Shown here one piece after another: positions 54,132 through 64,000 of a DNA stretch of 64,000 nt. Position numbers and translations under genes: made by a program. The notes beneath the pieces are model-generated. The model made no database searches. It was given only the letters and a program-made list of their open reading frames with translations, and was not told the origin of the DNA. Within the stretch, counting starts at the first letter, position 1. The number at the start of each line of letters is the position of its first letter. The stretch comes from Pollenia angustigena (lineage: Eukaryota; Arthropoda; Insecta; Diptera; Polleniidae), in the NCBI GenBank assembly GCA_930367215.1, contig OV884058.1, forward strand, positions 107,779,802-107,843,801, written 5' to 3'.

Positions 54132-55846
54132 AGCTAAAATACAGCCTTTTACCACAAAATGAGGGTTCTTTTTTAAGAAAAAATAGTTATCGATAGCACA
54201 ATAAAATTCCCTTGTGTCTTAAGTCTTTCGCATTTTTATTTTATTCTACTGTCTTTTTGTTTTTAAATTAAAGAAAAGTACCTCGTGCTTCCATCTTAAG
54301 TCTTTTGTTGTCTTAAGCATTTTTTTAAACACCTTGAAACAAAAGACCTACTCTTTTAAAGTGCGTGTTATTTAAGCATTAACATCTTTTTCAAACAAAT
54401 ATTTCACCATTTCACGCCATTGACTAAAGTTATTAACCGAAAATGGTAAAAATAAAAATGAAAATGTTTAGATTTTCCAAAACCTTGGCCACATTTAGAG
54501 CTTCATGAAAATTTTGTAAATGAACAATTTAAATAACAATAAAACTAAACTGTTAAAACAATTGTGGGTAAATACTTTTTAATAAGTACTATGTAATTAA
54601 ATAAACAAATTTATAATTATGTATGTTTTTTAAATAATCGAAATTAAATAAACAATTTAGTTATCTAGCAGTTGCAAAATACAATTTAATTATAACTCTT
54701 TTGCATATATGTAAACACTTCAGCTATAATATTTGTTAAGAAAATTGCAACATTAAATAAACAAAAAAAAAAAAAAAAAATATTATTGCGAAAATTTGTT
54801 TAAAGAAAAACTGCTGTTTAATAGCTAAAAGAAAAATAAAACAGAAAACAGCGCGTGGGAAGAAAGTTTTGAGTTGTTGTAATACCCAGTTACCCATTGC
54901 CCAATCTTTGTTAGATGCATAATTTATTTATGTGTGATTTTTGTGTCTTTGTGTGAAATAACTCAACCCCGAGAGATATTTGTATTATGTTTAGTTTTTG
55001 CTGGCCCTTTTATTAATAAATTTCATTATATTTCTTATAGCTACTCGTATGAGTGTGTGGTATGAATTGCTACTACATAACATTTAAATTTATTACAAGT
55101 AATAATGTGAATGATACTACAACTTAATAATAACTTTAAAATTTATAGTTACTACACTATTCAAAATTTGTTGCTTATTAATTTTTTTTTTCATTGTTTT
55201 CATTTCTTTACCCGAGACTTTTGCAATAAAAATTCAAAGAAATTTTTTACTTTTTTCACAAGAAAATATAAATTTCAATTTATTTAAATCCATTTGTTAA
55301 AACTTACTTTTAAACCTAAACCTACTATTAAGTGGGACGTGAAACCCGGAGATTTTTTAAACTACATACATATTTAATAAAAGTAGCTAACAAATATGTT
55401 AAATAATTTATTGAAATATTAAGTAAATTTAGATTAACAAATAAAATATAAGCCATAAATATGATCTCCCTAAAAGTCATGTAATACCGGCAAGTTTTAT
55501 TATATGACTTAATAAATATTTTGTATCACATTAAAATATGTTCAACAACATAAAGCGTGTTTTTTTAAAGGCAAATAAAACTTAAAATTGTAAAAATAAT
55601 AATAAAAAAAAAAATAAAATAAATTTGTATGTATTAAAAAAAAAATTTTTTTTGTTCGTTAGAGTAATAAAATTTAAAAATGATTAGGGGCATATGCGTC
55701 AAAAGGTCCACCGTGACCGAAAATTTAAAAGTTATTTAAAGCTGATTATTTTACGATATTATTATAAAGAAATATTTAGATTTTACTAATTTTATAAATT
55801 TACCCATAGATTTGTTCACTTAGATGAACAATCAGACGGCAAAGTT
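54132..55846. other. AT-rich intron or intergenic sequence, no gene seen
   Basis: Presumed intron of the minus-strand Gln/Pro-rich gene. Very AT-rich; an 18-base A run near 54763. No upstream coding exon or signal-peptide exon could be found here. Confidence 0.5.
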
Positions 55847-56496
55847 GGCTGTAGGAAATATTGCCCAAAGAAAAATCGCAAAAAATGAAAAATCGCCCAA
55901 AAAAATTGCACGTAAAATTGGGCCCGATTTCATATGAAAAATGGCCCAAAAATTTTGGGCTATTTTTCGTTATTGTTGGGTGATTTTTCGTTTTTTAAAT
56001 GTTGTATGTTTAAAAGTGTCATAAAGTCCAAGGACACTACGACACTGGACGTTATGACATGTCACCTAAATTTATATGAATAATGGGCCATGTCACAGAG
56101 TACAATTCCGTTCGAAATGATTCCGTTCGGAATTGAAGAAAACATATTTGTTTGTTGATGGAAAGTGTATTTTGATAGTTTTATGGCCTTTCAGATACAG
56201 ACAACTCCCATACAGTTCATGAAAACAAAAATGGTTTCATTCCGAAACATTTTTTCGTCATTTTCTGAAGCACCAAAATACGGAATGAATTCCGTTTCCG
56301 AACGGAATTGTACTCTGTGACATGGCTGAATAAACACTTTTTTGCAAATTGAGTAATTTTTTTTTTTTGGGAAAAAATTCGTTTTTGCTTTTTGGGTCAT
56401 TTTGCATTTTCTTTTTGGGCCCTTTTTCGTTTTTTTTGGGCAAAATTTCATATTAACCTTTTTGGGTCATTTGGTCATTCGATATTTCCTACAGCC
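55847..56496. mobile_element. CCCAAA-rich inverted-repeat element
   Basis: Ends GGCTGTAGGAAATAT and ATATTTCCTACAGCC. Both halves consist of short runs such as AAAAATCGCCCAAAAAAATT and their complements TTTTTGGGCAAAATTTCAT. A second left end (GTGGCTGTAGGAAAAATCGC) occurs at 56543 and further CCCAAA blocks run to 56750 and at 57180-57380. Confidence 0.75.
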
Positions 56497-56898
56497 GGGA
56501 AAGTTGTGCAAACGTAATTTCTTATTTTTGAGAATGTTTTATTGTGGCTGTAGGAAAAATCGCCCAAAGAAAAATGACACAAAAAAATAAATGAAAAATC
56601 GCCCAAAAAAATTCCATGTAAAATTGGGCCTGAATTCATATGAAAAGTGACCCAACATTTTTGGGCTATTTTTCGTTACTATTGGGTGATTTTTCGTTTT
56701 TTTAATTTTATATGAAAAATAGCCCATTTTTTCGGGCCATTTTACATTTTTAAAATTTCGTAAAAATTTTACATACTATTTGTCTAAATCATTCATTATT
56801 ACTATACGTCGAATTCCTAAATGTTATTAATAAAAATAACGGGACATATTGCAAAAAGGTGGCATGTCATAACGTCCAGTGTCATAGTGTCCGTGGAC
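56027..56898. repeat. Inverted 41 bp arms overlapping the CCCAAA elements
   Basis: 56027-56067 (GACACTGGACGTTATGACAT) is repeated inverted at 56859-56898 (ATGTCATAACGTCCAGTGTC). The arms enclose the 56087 MITE and the right half of the CCCAAA element, so the insertions are interleaved. Confidence 0.78.
56087..56326. mobile_element. MITE nested in the CCCAAA element
   Basis: GCCATGTCACAGAGTACAAT and ATTGTACTCTGTGACATGGC are exact inverted ends of about 28 bp. TGAATAA occurs just outside both ends and may be the target duplication. Confidence 0.86.
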
Positions 56899-56904
56899 AA
56901 ACTC

Positions 56905-57025
56905 GAAGCATAGCCGGCCTTTGGCCGGGCGCAAGGATTTTCGCCTCTTTGATAAAACAAGTACCGGCTTCGCTAACTAAAGCCTTCGGCCGGGGGCAAG
57001 GATTTTTTCTCTATGGTTACACCAT
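56905..57025. repeat. Dispersed unit of the 82 bp hairpin repeat
   Basis: GCATAGCCGGCCTTTGGCCG, GCGCAAGGATTTTCGCCTCT and ACCGGCTTCGCTAAC, followed by a partial second unit (CCTTCGGCCGGGGGCAAGG). Twenty kilobases from the main array. Confidence 0.85.
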
Positions 57026-57428
57026 AGGGGAGATATGCAGTGAGTAATTAATATTTAACTATTGAATAGTGCACAAAGTTTGGCGGAGGGATCAAATAAG
57101 TATTACTATCCATACTGCCGCGCAGCTGTTGAAGATACAATGCAATTTTTTACATTAAACTTACATTTGTATGTTACTAAATTTATATGAATAATAAACG
57201 CTGTTTTGCAAATTGGGTAATTTTTAATTTTTTTTTTTTTTTTTGGAAAAAATTCGTTTTTTTTGGGTAATTTTTCATTTTTATTTTGGGCCCTTTTCGT
57301 TTCTTTTGGGCAAAATTTCATATTTATTTTTTTGGGTCATTTTTCATGTTCTTTTGGGCGATTCTTTATTTGGGCGATTTTTCATTTATTTTTGTATGTT
57401 TTCTTTAATATTATCTTCCTGGAAACAG

Positions 57429-58100
57429 GTGATATTTGATAAAAATTATTCCAAAAAAGTTTTCTTACATGGTCTGCTATCTAAGGAAGAGTTCGAAGAG
57501 AAATATGTTATTCGGATTAACGGTAAATTTTTATTTTGTTTTAATCATTATTCAGTTAAATTATTATGGAAAAAATTTCACGTTCGAAATGTCAGGTATC
57601 GACCCAGATTTTGGGTTAAAAAAAAAGAAAATACAGAAGATTTTGGAATCAAACAAAGACATTTTAATGTTACGTAAAATTCTCAAAGTAGTTTGATTAA
57701 AAAATTGTGCCAGGTTTCACTTAATTACGCCTTTTTATACATGGCCACAAAAACTACTTCTATTTTTTTTTATGTTCGAACCGCTACTTCTTTTGCCATT
57801 CTCTTTGACCTAGAATCACTCCTTCCATAAACTTTAGCATAGATAACAGTGCTTTCTTAGTGCTATAATTTAATGGTTAAGAGAACGTAAAAATATTTGT
57901 TGTTTAAAATGTTATTGCAGTTTTGATGCGTACGACTGTCACGTTCAACACTTTGGATTTACCCATATGGGAACCTGAAGCCACTTTTACGAACATTTCT
58001 ACTATGAACAATAAAGCTAATGTTAGACTCCAAGGCGTCAATTTGTGTTGGTTTATCAGTAAAAACCAGGGAATAAGCATGTTGTCAAATCGGACGACTT
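57429..58100 (+). CDS. Possible two-exon gene fragment, unrecognised
   Basis: Exon A, 57429-57522: acceptor AAACAG before it, GTAAAT after it, reads VIFDKNYSKKVFLHGLLSKE then EFEEKYVIRIN plus one base. Exon B, 57921-58100: acceptor TTATTGCAG before it, GTAAGT after it, two bases then LMRTTVTFNTLDLPIWEPEA, TFTNISTMNNKANVRLQGVN and CWFISKNQGISMLSNRTT plus one base. The two join in phase, both are more GC-rich than the flanks, and both carry splice-like borders. No start, stop or known domain was found. Flanking sequence is CCCAAA repeat, so this may be a gene piece carried by a repeat or a decayed gene. The antisense frame over exon B is also open, which weakens the case. Confidence 0.35.
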
Positions 58101-58774
58101 GTAAGTCCCCAAAAAAACAAAATAAAATGAGTCCCCAATTTTGTCGGTCTTTTTTCATATGAAATAAGACCCAAATTTTAAAAATTAAATAAAACCCAAA
58201 TTTTTAAAAGAAAAAAGACCCTAATAAAATACATTTAGGGCCATTATTACGGCGCTGCGAACTATGGACCCAGAATATATGGCCCCCAAAAAATAAATGA
58301 AAACTAAGCCCAAATTTGGGGCCTAAAAATAAAATAAAATTCTACCCCGAATTTGGCGTAATTCTTCATTATGAAAAATCACCTAAAAATTTTGAATGAA
58401 TTTAAACCCTAAAAAAAAATGTTATTAAAAGAACTCAAAGAAAGTTATATCAAAAATTTGGGTTCGGTTCCAATTAGAGTGTTGAATTAATTGGGTTTTA
58501 TTTTTGTCCGATTTAACGATTAATCGATATTTGGCATTTTTAAATGCAAAAACAGCCCAACTAAAAAAATTAAAAAAAACCCAAAAAAAAACAATTTCTA
58601 GATGTAATGAAGTCTGCACGGTCTGTTGTGGATTAGTCTTATTACATACGAGGCGATTTTGTTTATTTAGAAACCCGTTAAGCCGAGACTGATCGCTAAC
58701 AACAATTTTGAAATCAGATCAGCTTAAAACTGCTCTAGAGTCCAAATTTGGATAATTTTTTTTTCTCGAAAGCT
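58101..58774. repeat. ACCCAAATTT-rich low-complexity region
   Basis: Repeated GACCCAAATTTT, GCCCAAATTTGG and GTCCCCAAAAA blocks resembling the CCCAAA elements at 55.8-57.4 kb. No gene seen. Confidence 0.6.
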
Positions 58775-58862
58775 AATCCCGCGAAGCTCTATGCTTGCCT
58801 GCAGGAGACCAGAGTCTCTGGCGGGAATCGAACTCGCAACCCCCACAATGGGGCACCCGTAG
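58775..58862 (-). repeat. Second copy of the tRNA-derived SINE (3' part)
   Basis: Minus strand reads GCGAGTTCGATTCCCGCCAG, then AGACTCTGGTCTCCTGCAGG and a GC-rich end leading to poly(A), matching 6270-6350. It lacks the A-box half. Confidence 0.72.
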
Positions 58863-58996
58863 CGTTGATAAATTTGGATTTACACAAGAAAACGATTGAA
58901 TTCTTTTAAATAGATTAAAAAAACAAAACGCATTTTTTTACAGCTCTTTACAATTAAAGTTTGTTTCTCAAGTCTTTTGTTCTTAAGCGACATTTC

Positions 58997-59064
58997 GTCG
59001 GTTGATTATTTAATTGTCGTATGTTATTTGTATCCACATTCGACAATTAAATAATCAACCGACG
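58997..59064. repeat. Collapsed copy of the ATCGTCG MITE: perfect short hairpin
   Basis: GTCGGTTGATTATTTAATTG and CAATTAAATAATCAACCGAC are exact inverted copies around about 20 bp, so the two ends have lost most of the interior. Confidence 0.8.
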
Positions 59065-60235
59065 ATTTGTTTTACAAACAAACACTCAATAAATATAAAA
59101 GGAATTATAAGAACTCTCTTCTGTTTTCTATCATCCAAAGTCTCAGACAGTATATTCCTTTAGGTATTATTTCCTATTTAAATAATCAAAATATAATTGA
59201 CACTATGAAGTCAATCTTTTGAAGTTTAATAATTCATCAACCTCAAAATATTCTTAATTTGTTCATTAATTCAAGTGATTATATGTTTATATAAATATCT
59301 AAAAGGCATTTACTTTTTTAAGATGCCACACAATTCACACACTTAAATATTTATTATATTTCAAGTTTCTTGCACGTTAAGGCGTTTGGGGGTGCAGTCT
59401 ATGATGGTGTGTCTACGCTTCGTCAGTTCTTTGCCATATTAAAACAAAATCCTCATTGTATTTTGTTTTGGGTTTTAATGCCATAGAGGTCTTGTTCATG
59501 TCAAATTGCTGCAATTATTGTTTTTTTTTTTATTTTTTTTTTTTTTCATTTCAATTTAAAATTTCGGAAAATTTGTGGTTGATTAAAGCAGCCAACTTCA
59601 CTTCAATTTAAGTTTAAAAGTTGTGAGAAAAGCGTTATATTGTATGTAATTGCAGGAACATACTTAAACAGTTGTTAAGTTGTCAGCAAATAATTGTTAC
59701 ATTAACGACACTCAATTTGGTGCAAATAATTGTCGGATTAGTTTTGTTTTTTTTGTACAAATTAAAAATGTTAAACATGACACAATTTTTGGTAAAGTTT
59801 ACAAATTTGATCAGGAAACAATGTTGGAAAAGAAATAAAAATGAATAAAACAAAGACGTTTTTGTTAAAATAGAAAAAAAAAACTTTTGAGCTCTGAACA
59901 ATTTCATACAAAGAACTTAAGACACAAACTTTTTTTCAGAAGTAGAAAATAAATACAATTTTGTTTGATCTATTTTTTTTAAATTTTAAAAAGTTTATGT
60001 GCTTTGCCCACAAGGAATACTCGTAATAGCTAAAGTCGAGTAAGCACAAATTTGACTTATTGCTTTTTACTTCTCCTAATCTAATTGCTGTTTTATTAAA
60101 AATTTAATTAAAAATAAATATATTATAAAACTACTGGAACAGAGCCTGCAAAAATAGGATTAATTTAAATTCCCTGATTTCGGGCAACGGGTTTTAAATT
60201 TAAAAATGCTTTGCTGAGCATTTGCCGAAATCTAC
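59065..60235. other. AT-rich sequence, no gene seen
   Basis: Poly-T run at 59519-59547; otherwise nothing recognised. Confidence 0.5.
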
Positions 60236-60259
60236 TTATGTTGTTATTCCTTGTGGGAA

Positions 60260-60590
60260 CAGATAGTATAAAGCTTTTTCACAGAAAATTGTTGAGAGAG
60301 ATTGGAGTCCAATTGTCAAATCCATTTCTGGAAACCAATGAGCCATTGAACATGGTGTGGTAACGATCAGCATTGACCGTAACGCAAGTTCAGGCTTCAT
60401 TTTTAAGGTAATAAGGACCGATGATGGCACCAGTGTGTAAACCGAGCCAAATAGTTAATTTTTCTGGATGTAATGGATACTGTAGGCTCTCTTGTGGATT
60501 GATTCCACTCCATATGCGGCAACTTTTTTTTATTAACGAAACCGTTAAGCCAAATACCACAAAGTAATCCAAACCTTTCGAAAATCAATG
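60260..60590 (-). pseudogene. Mariner-type transposase relic feeding into the tandem array
   Basis: Minus-strand pieces in shifting frames read CRIWSGINPQESLQYPLHPE, KLTIWLGLHTGAIIGPYYLK, VTVNADRYHTMF and FDNWTPIS. This is the same family as the element at 11.8-13.1 kb but clearly older, with frameshifts. The first array unit overlaps its upstream end. Confidence 0.8.
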
Positions 60591-61757
60591 ACTGATTTTA
60601 AAATAAATTAGGATTATTTAGTAGCGTTGTTCAAGCGTGAATCTATTGCAGAGGTTTTATTGGAGTATATTTTTATGAATGATCCCACTCCATATGCGAC
60701 AACTTTTTTTTTATTAACGAAACCGTTAAGCCAAATACCACAAAGTAATCCAAACCTTTCGAAAATCAATGACTGATTTTAAAATAAATTAGGATTATTT
60801 AGTAGCGTTGTTCAAGCGTGAATCTATTGCAGAGGTTTTATTGGAGTATATTTTTATGAATGATCCCACTCCATATGCGACAACTTTTTTTTATTAACGA
60901 AACCGTTAAGCCAAATACCACAAAGTAATCCAAACCTTTCGAAAATCAATGACTGATTTTAAAATAAATTAGGATTATTTAGTAGCGTTGTTCAAGCGTG
61001 AATCTATTGCAGAGGTTTTATTGGAGTATATTTTTATGAATGATCCCACTCCATATGCGACAACTTTTTTTTATTAACGAAACCGTTAAGCCAAATACCA
61101 CAAAGTAATCCAAACCTTTCGAAAATCAATGACTGATTTTAAAATAAATTAGGATTATTTAGTAGCGTTGTTCAAGCGTGAATCTATTGCAGAGGTTTTA
61201 TTGGAGTATATTTTTATGAATGATCCCACTCCATATGCGACAACTTTTTTTTATTAACGAAACCGTTAAGCCAAATACCACAAAGTAATCCAAACCTTTC
61301 GAAAATCAATGACTGATTTTAAAATAAATTAGGATTATTTAGTAGCGTTGTTCAAGCGTGAATCTATTGCAGAGGTTTTATTGGAGTATATTTTTATGAA
61401 TGATCCCACTCCATATGCGACAATTTTTTTTTATTAACGAAACCGTTAAGCCAAATACCACAAAGTAATCCAAACCTTTCGAAAATCAATGACTGATTTT
61501 AAAATAAATTAGGATTATTTAGTAGCGTTGTTCAAGCGTGAATCTATTGCAGAGGTTTTATTGGAGTATATTTTTATGAATGATCCCACTCCATATGCGA
61601 CAACTTTTTTTATTAACGAAACCGTTAAGCCAAATACCACAAAGTAATCCAAACCTTTCGAAAATCAATGACTGATTTTAAAATAAATTAGGATTATTTA
61701 GTAGCGTTGTTCAAGCGTGAATCTATTGCAGAGGTTTTATTGGAGTACATTTTTATG
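60501..61757. repeat. Tandem array, 7 units of about 180 bp, containing transposase sequence
   Basis: Units begin at 60501, 60681, 60862, 61042, 61222, 61402 and 61582. Spacing is 180-181 bp. The last unit ends near 61757 just before unrelated sequence. Copies differ mainly in poly-T length and single bases (GCGGC in the first, GCGAC in the rest). Read on the minus strand, each unit encodes GIWLNGFVNKKSCRIWSGI, the region around the first catalytic Asp of a mariner-type transposase, fused to about 110 bp of other AT-rich sequence. Confidence 0.95.
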
Positions 61758-62516
61758 CCCCTAGTTCCTTTGAGGAACATAGGGCCATTTTTTTGCCAGA
61801 ACAAACTGATCAAAAATATCAAAAACTGAGCGCAATATGACAGTTCGTTTAACAGCTTATACGGACTTATAAAAACAAATACATTTGTTCTCGAAACTTT
61901 TGTAATAAATATTTTAAACTAAGCACACAGACATTTTGATTGCCAAGAAACTTTAATTTTTTTATAAAAAGTTTTCAAGTTTTGCAAATCACAAAAAATA
62001 TCTAAAAGGAAAGCTTTAATATTCTGAAGATTTGAAGAAGTGAGTTTTGTTCTTAAAGTTCTTGTTTTTTTTAAGAACAAGGTACCATATATGAGTGGTA
62101 TATAAACAAAGGTGGCTGTCTTCAATTTTGTTGTTTTTTTACAATAAATATATTCATAGATATTTGGATTGATAAGAAAAAGATACATATAAAGCAAGTT
62201 CGAACCAAATCCACTGTCCATTGCCAAAACTTGTGACAAATTACAACAAAACGCACAAACTTTCATTGTTAAAAGGAACAACTTACATATATTTCACCTT
62301 TCGGTGTTACATATATCATTCGGGGCAAATCAGGTTGAGGTCTTTCCTGGATCCGCGAGGTGAAAATTTGACCTATTCTGCCTTGTATATTTACCTAACC
62401 TTGGCGCTTGATGCACTGAAATTGTTCGGAATCTCATACATTTTAAGTAGAGTTCCTACGCGGGAAAGAATTCCCGGGTATCCCGGGACATTTATAATCT
62501 TTGTATGATGCGCTTC
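61758..62516. other. Spacer between the tandem array and the hAT relic
   Basis: Several open frames with no recognisable protein; a short TTCTTAAAGTTCTTG/TTAAGAACAAGG inverted pair near 62050. Confidence 0.45.
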
Positions 62517-62640
62517 TTACTATAAAACCAACGTTTGTAGAAAGCGAGAGCACATTTTCGATAGCAGGCAATACACATATCAACAAGGATTGGAAATAGA
62601 ATATCTGATGAGCTTTTAAATGCATTAATAATACAAACAA
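62517..62640 (+). pseudogene. hAT transposase C-terminal dimerisation domain relic
   Basis: Frames read FVESESTFSIAGNTHINKDW then RISDELLNALIILQTIF. This is the hAT C-terminal block (SER-FS-AGN...L-LKN) with a stop and shift between. CCCGGG-containing sequences near 62475 and 62835-62880 may be parts of the same old insertion. Confidence 0.7.
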
Positions 62641-63578
62641 TTTTTTGCTTAAAAGAAAATTCATTTTACCAATTTACTATTATTAATAACTACTAAATAT
62701 TATTAAGTTTTAATAATTCGTGATATACATACATATATAATATGCATGTACATATGAATGTAACAATTTATTTGGTTTTCTGTGGAATATATAAAGCCAA
62801 TTTTTTTGAAATGTTGTATATGTGTATATTCTTTTAAAAAAGGGAGTCCCGGGAATAAGATTTGTTTTCTTTCGTTTCCCGGGAAAAGAAAAAGTCCGGG
62901 AAATTAGAAACCCTAATTTTAAAATCAGATGAATGCTACCTGGGTTGCACCAAACTTCCAAACTTCAAAAAGACAGAGCTCCTTGTTGTCCTATGGATTT
63001 GATTGAGTTCAAAGTTGTAAAACAGGTACTTAGCTGATGGTGCCACGGAAGTCAGTCGGCCACGGTGAGCAATGGTCTGACTGTCGGGAAGTCTCCGTTA
63101 GTATGCTTCTTGCGAGAAGTGCTTTCTGTTTTTCAGTATGATGGTTTTGCGGAAGCCTTGTTTTTCACTGTAAAGATACTATTGGGGCACAGAGCATACA
63201 GAGACGTAACGAGGCAGAAAATATTGTGTCTTTTTCTTCGAAAGCTGCCCTTTTTGCATTTTTTGTTTTGATTACGCAATTCGTGTTAATAGTAGCGGTC
63301 TGTTTTTACACATTGCAACTTTACAATAAAAAAACATTTTCTTTCTCTTTCTTCGAAAGCTGCCCTCACAAATGATTTGGGCATTTTTCATACGTCACTT
63401 TTTTCATCTCTGTATGCTTTGTGATTGGGGTGCACGTGGTTGCTGAGATTTAAACCCAAAGTCACGGGAACTCTGTAGGTGCTGTTGCTATTCAACAGTA
63501 GCTGCTGGATTTAATGAATAGCAGTGGACGCTAGATAGCTAAACAACGGATGCGTGTATAATATAATTTTTGGTTAAT
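62641..63578. other. Unclassified, higher-GC stretch
   Basis: 62930-63540 is less AT-rich than the surroundings. CTTCGAAAGCTGCCCT occurs twice (63237 and 63351). It looks like inserted sequence but no protein family was recognised. Confidence 0.4.
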
Positions 63579-63751
63579 TATATCGAGCCCTTATGGCAAA
63601 AATGATGTAACCAACAAAAATAAAATTTTACAGGAGAAGGTTTTTTTAAAATATTTTTGCTTCAAGTCTAGGGTTTTGTTTGAAATTGCTTTTGCTCTTA
63701 TTTATTATTGTTATTGTTAGTTACATCATTTTTGCTATTAGGGCTCGATAT
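63579..63751. repeat. MITE with TATATCGAGCCC ends
   Basis: TATATCGAGCCCTTATGGCA and GCTATTAGGGCTCGATATA, extending to GTAAC/GTTAC, about 34 bp imperfect ends around a 105 bp centre. Confidence 0.84.
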
Positions 63752-64000
63752 ATTCGAATTGCTACCTGTGTGCGATGATCCTCCACTCACAAAGGGGCAT
63801 TTGGCAAGTATTCGATTCACCCATGTCTTACTTTTGAGACAGGGAGAAATTATTTTGTTCGCCAAGTTTTTTCTTGAATTGGTTTAACTTTTGCCACTTT
63901 TTTTTCAATTTGTTCAAAAAAGTTGAAATGATTATTTTTGTTTGCTGAATAATTTAAAAAAAAAAAATAAAATAATAAAATCACTTTCCTTTTTTCGTCC

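Noticed and set aside
57904..58158. Minus-strand 84-residue ORF with hydrophobic stretches
   Set aside because: The plus-strand frame has matching acceptor, donor and phase with 57429-57522, which is better support, though neither is certain.
60501..61757. Coding repeat protein
   Set aside because: The frame does not stay open across units on either strand; poly-T length differences shift it.
62221..63271. ORFs of 68-120 residues near the right end
   Set aside because: No recognisable domain, no splice context, and hAT relic and MITE sequence around them.

Overview
The window is eukaryotic, AT-rich DNA with spliced genes separated and interrupted by many mobile elements. Gene content and order, nudE(-), CG6707-type PIP4P phosphatase(+), CG6709-type short p25-alpha protein(-), Taf2(+), match what I recall of Drosophila 67D. 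Introns and intergenic spaces are far larger than in Drosophila and packed with MITEs, LINE fragments and DNA transposons. I infer a higher dipteran with an expanded genome, probably a calyptrate fly; the species cannot be read from the sequence.

Layout. 1-4.2 kb: nudE intron with MITEs and an unidentified broken ORF. 4.18-4.49 kb: first two coding exons of nudE, minus strand. 5.3-14.9 kb: intergenic, with tRNA-derived SINEs, a Penelope-like fragment with a GIY-YIG domain, three nested MITEs at 8.3-9.35 kb, and a complete mariner element with one nonsense codon at 11.76-13.06 kb. 14.9-31.5 kb: PIP4P, five coding exons, whose 13.8 kb first intron holds a hAT relic with a perfect 8 bp target duplication, three LINE pieces and a 71 bp perfect inverted repeat. 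35.26-35.70 kb: p25-alpha gene, minus strand, divergent from Taf2. 36.3-47.7 kb: Taf2, eleven coding exons, about 1231 residues. Its intron 2 holds a foldback element with seven 82 bp hairpin-bearing units, and its intron 9 holds an uninterrupted Ty3/gypsy-type retrotransposon with identical LTRs. 50.45-52.52 kb: terminal exon of a Gln/Pro-rich protein, minus strand. 52.5-64 kb: repeats, nested MITEs, a possible unrecognised two-exon gene, and a 7 x 180 bp tandem array made partly of mariner transposase sequence.

The host genes are not a pathway: NudE acts in dynein regulation, PIP4P in endolysosomal phosphoinositide turnover, the p25-alpha protein in microtubules, Taf2 in TFIID. Their linkage looks like inherited microsynteny. 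No CRISPR array, rRNA or functional tRNA was seen. The most unusual features are the two tandem arrays, the exon-1 donor lesion in Taf2 and the possible exon pair near 57.4-58.1 kb.
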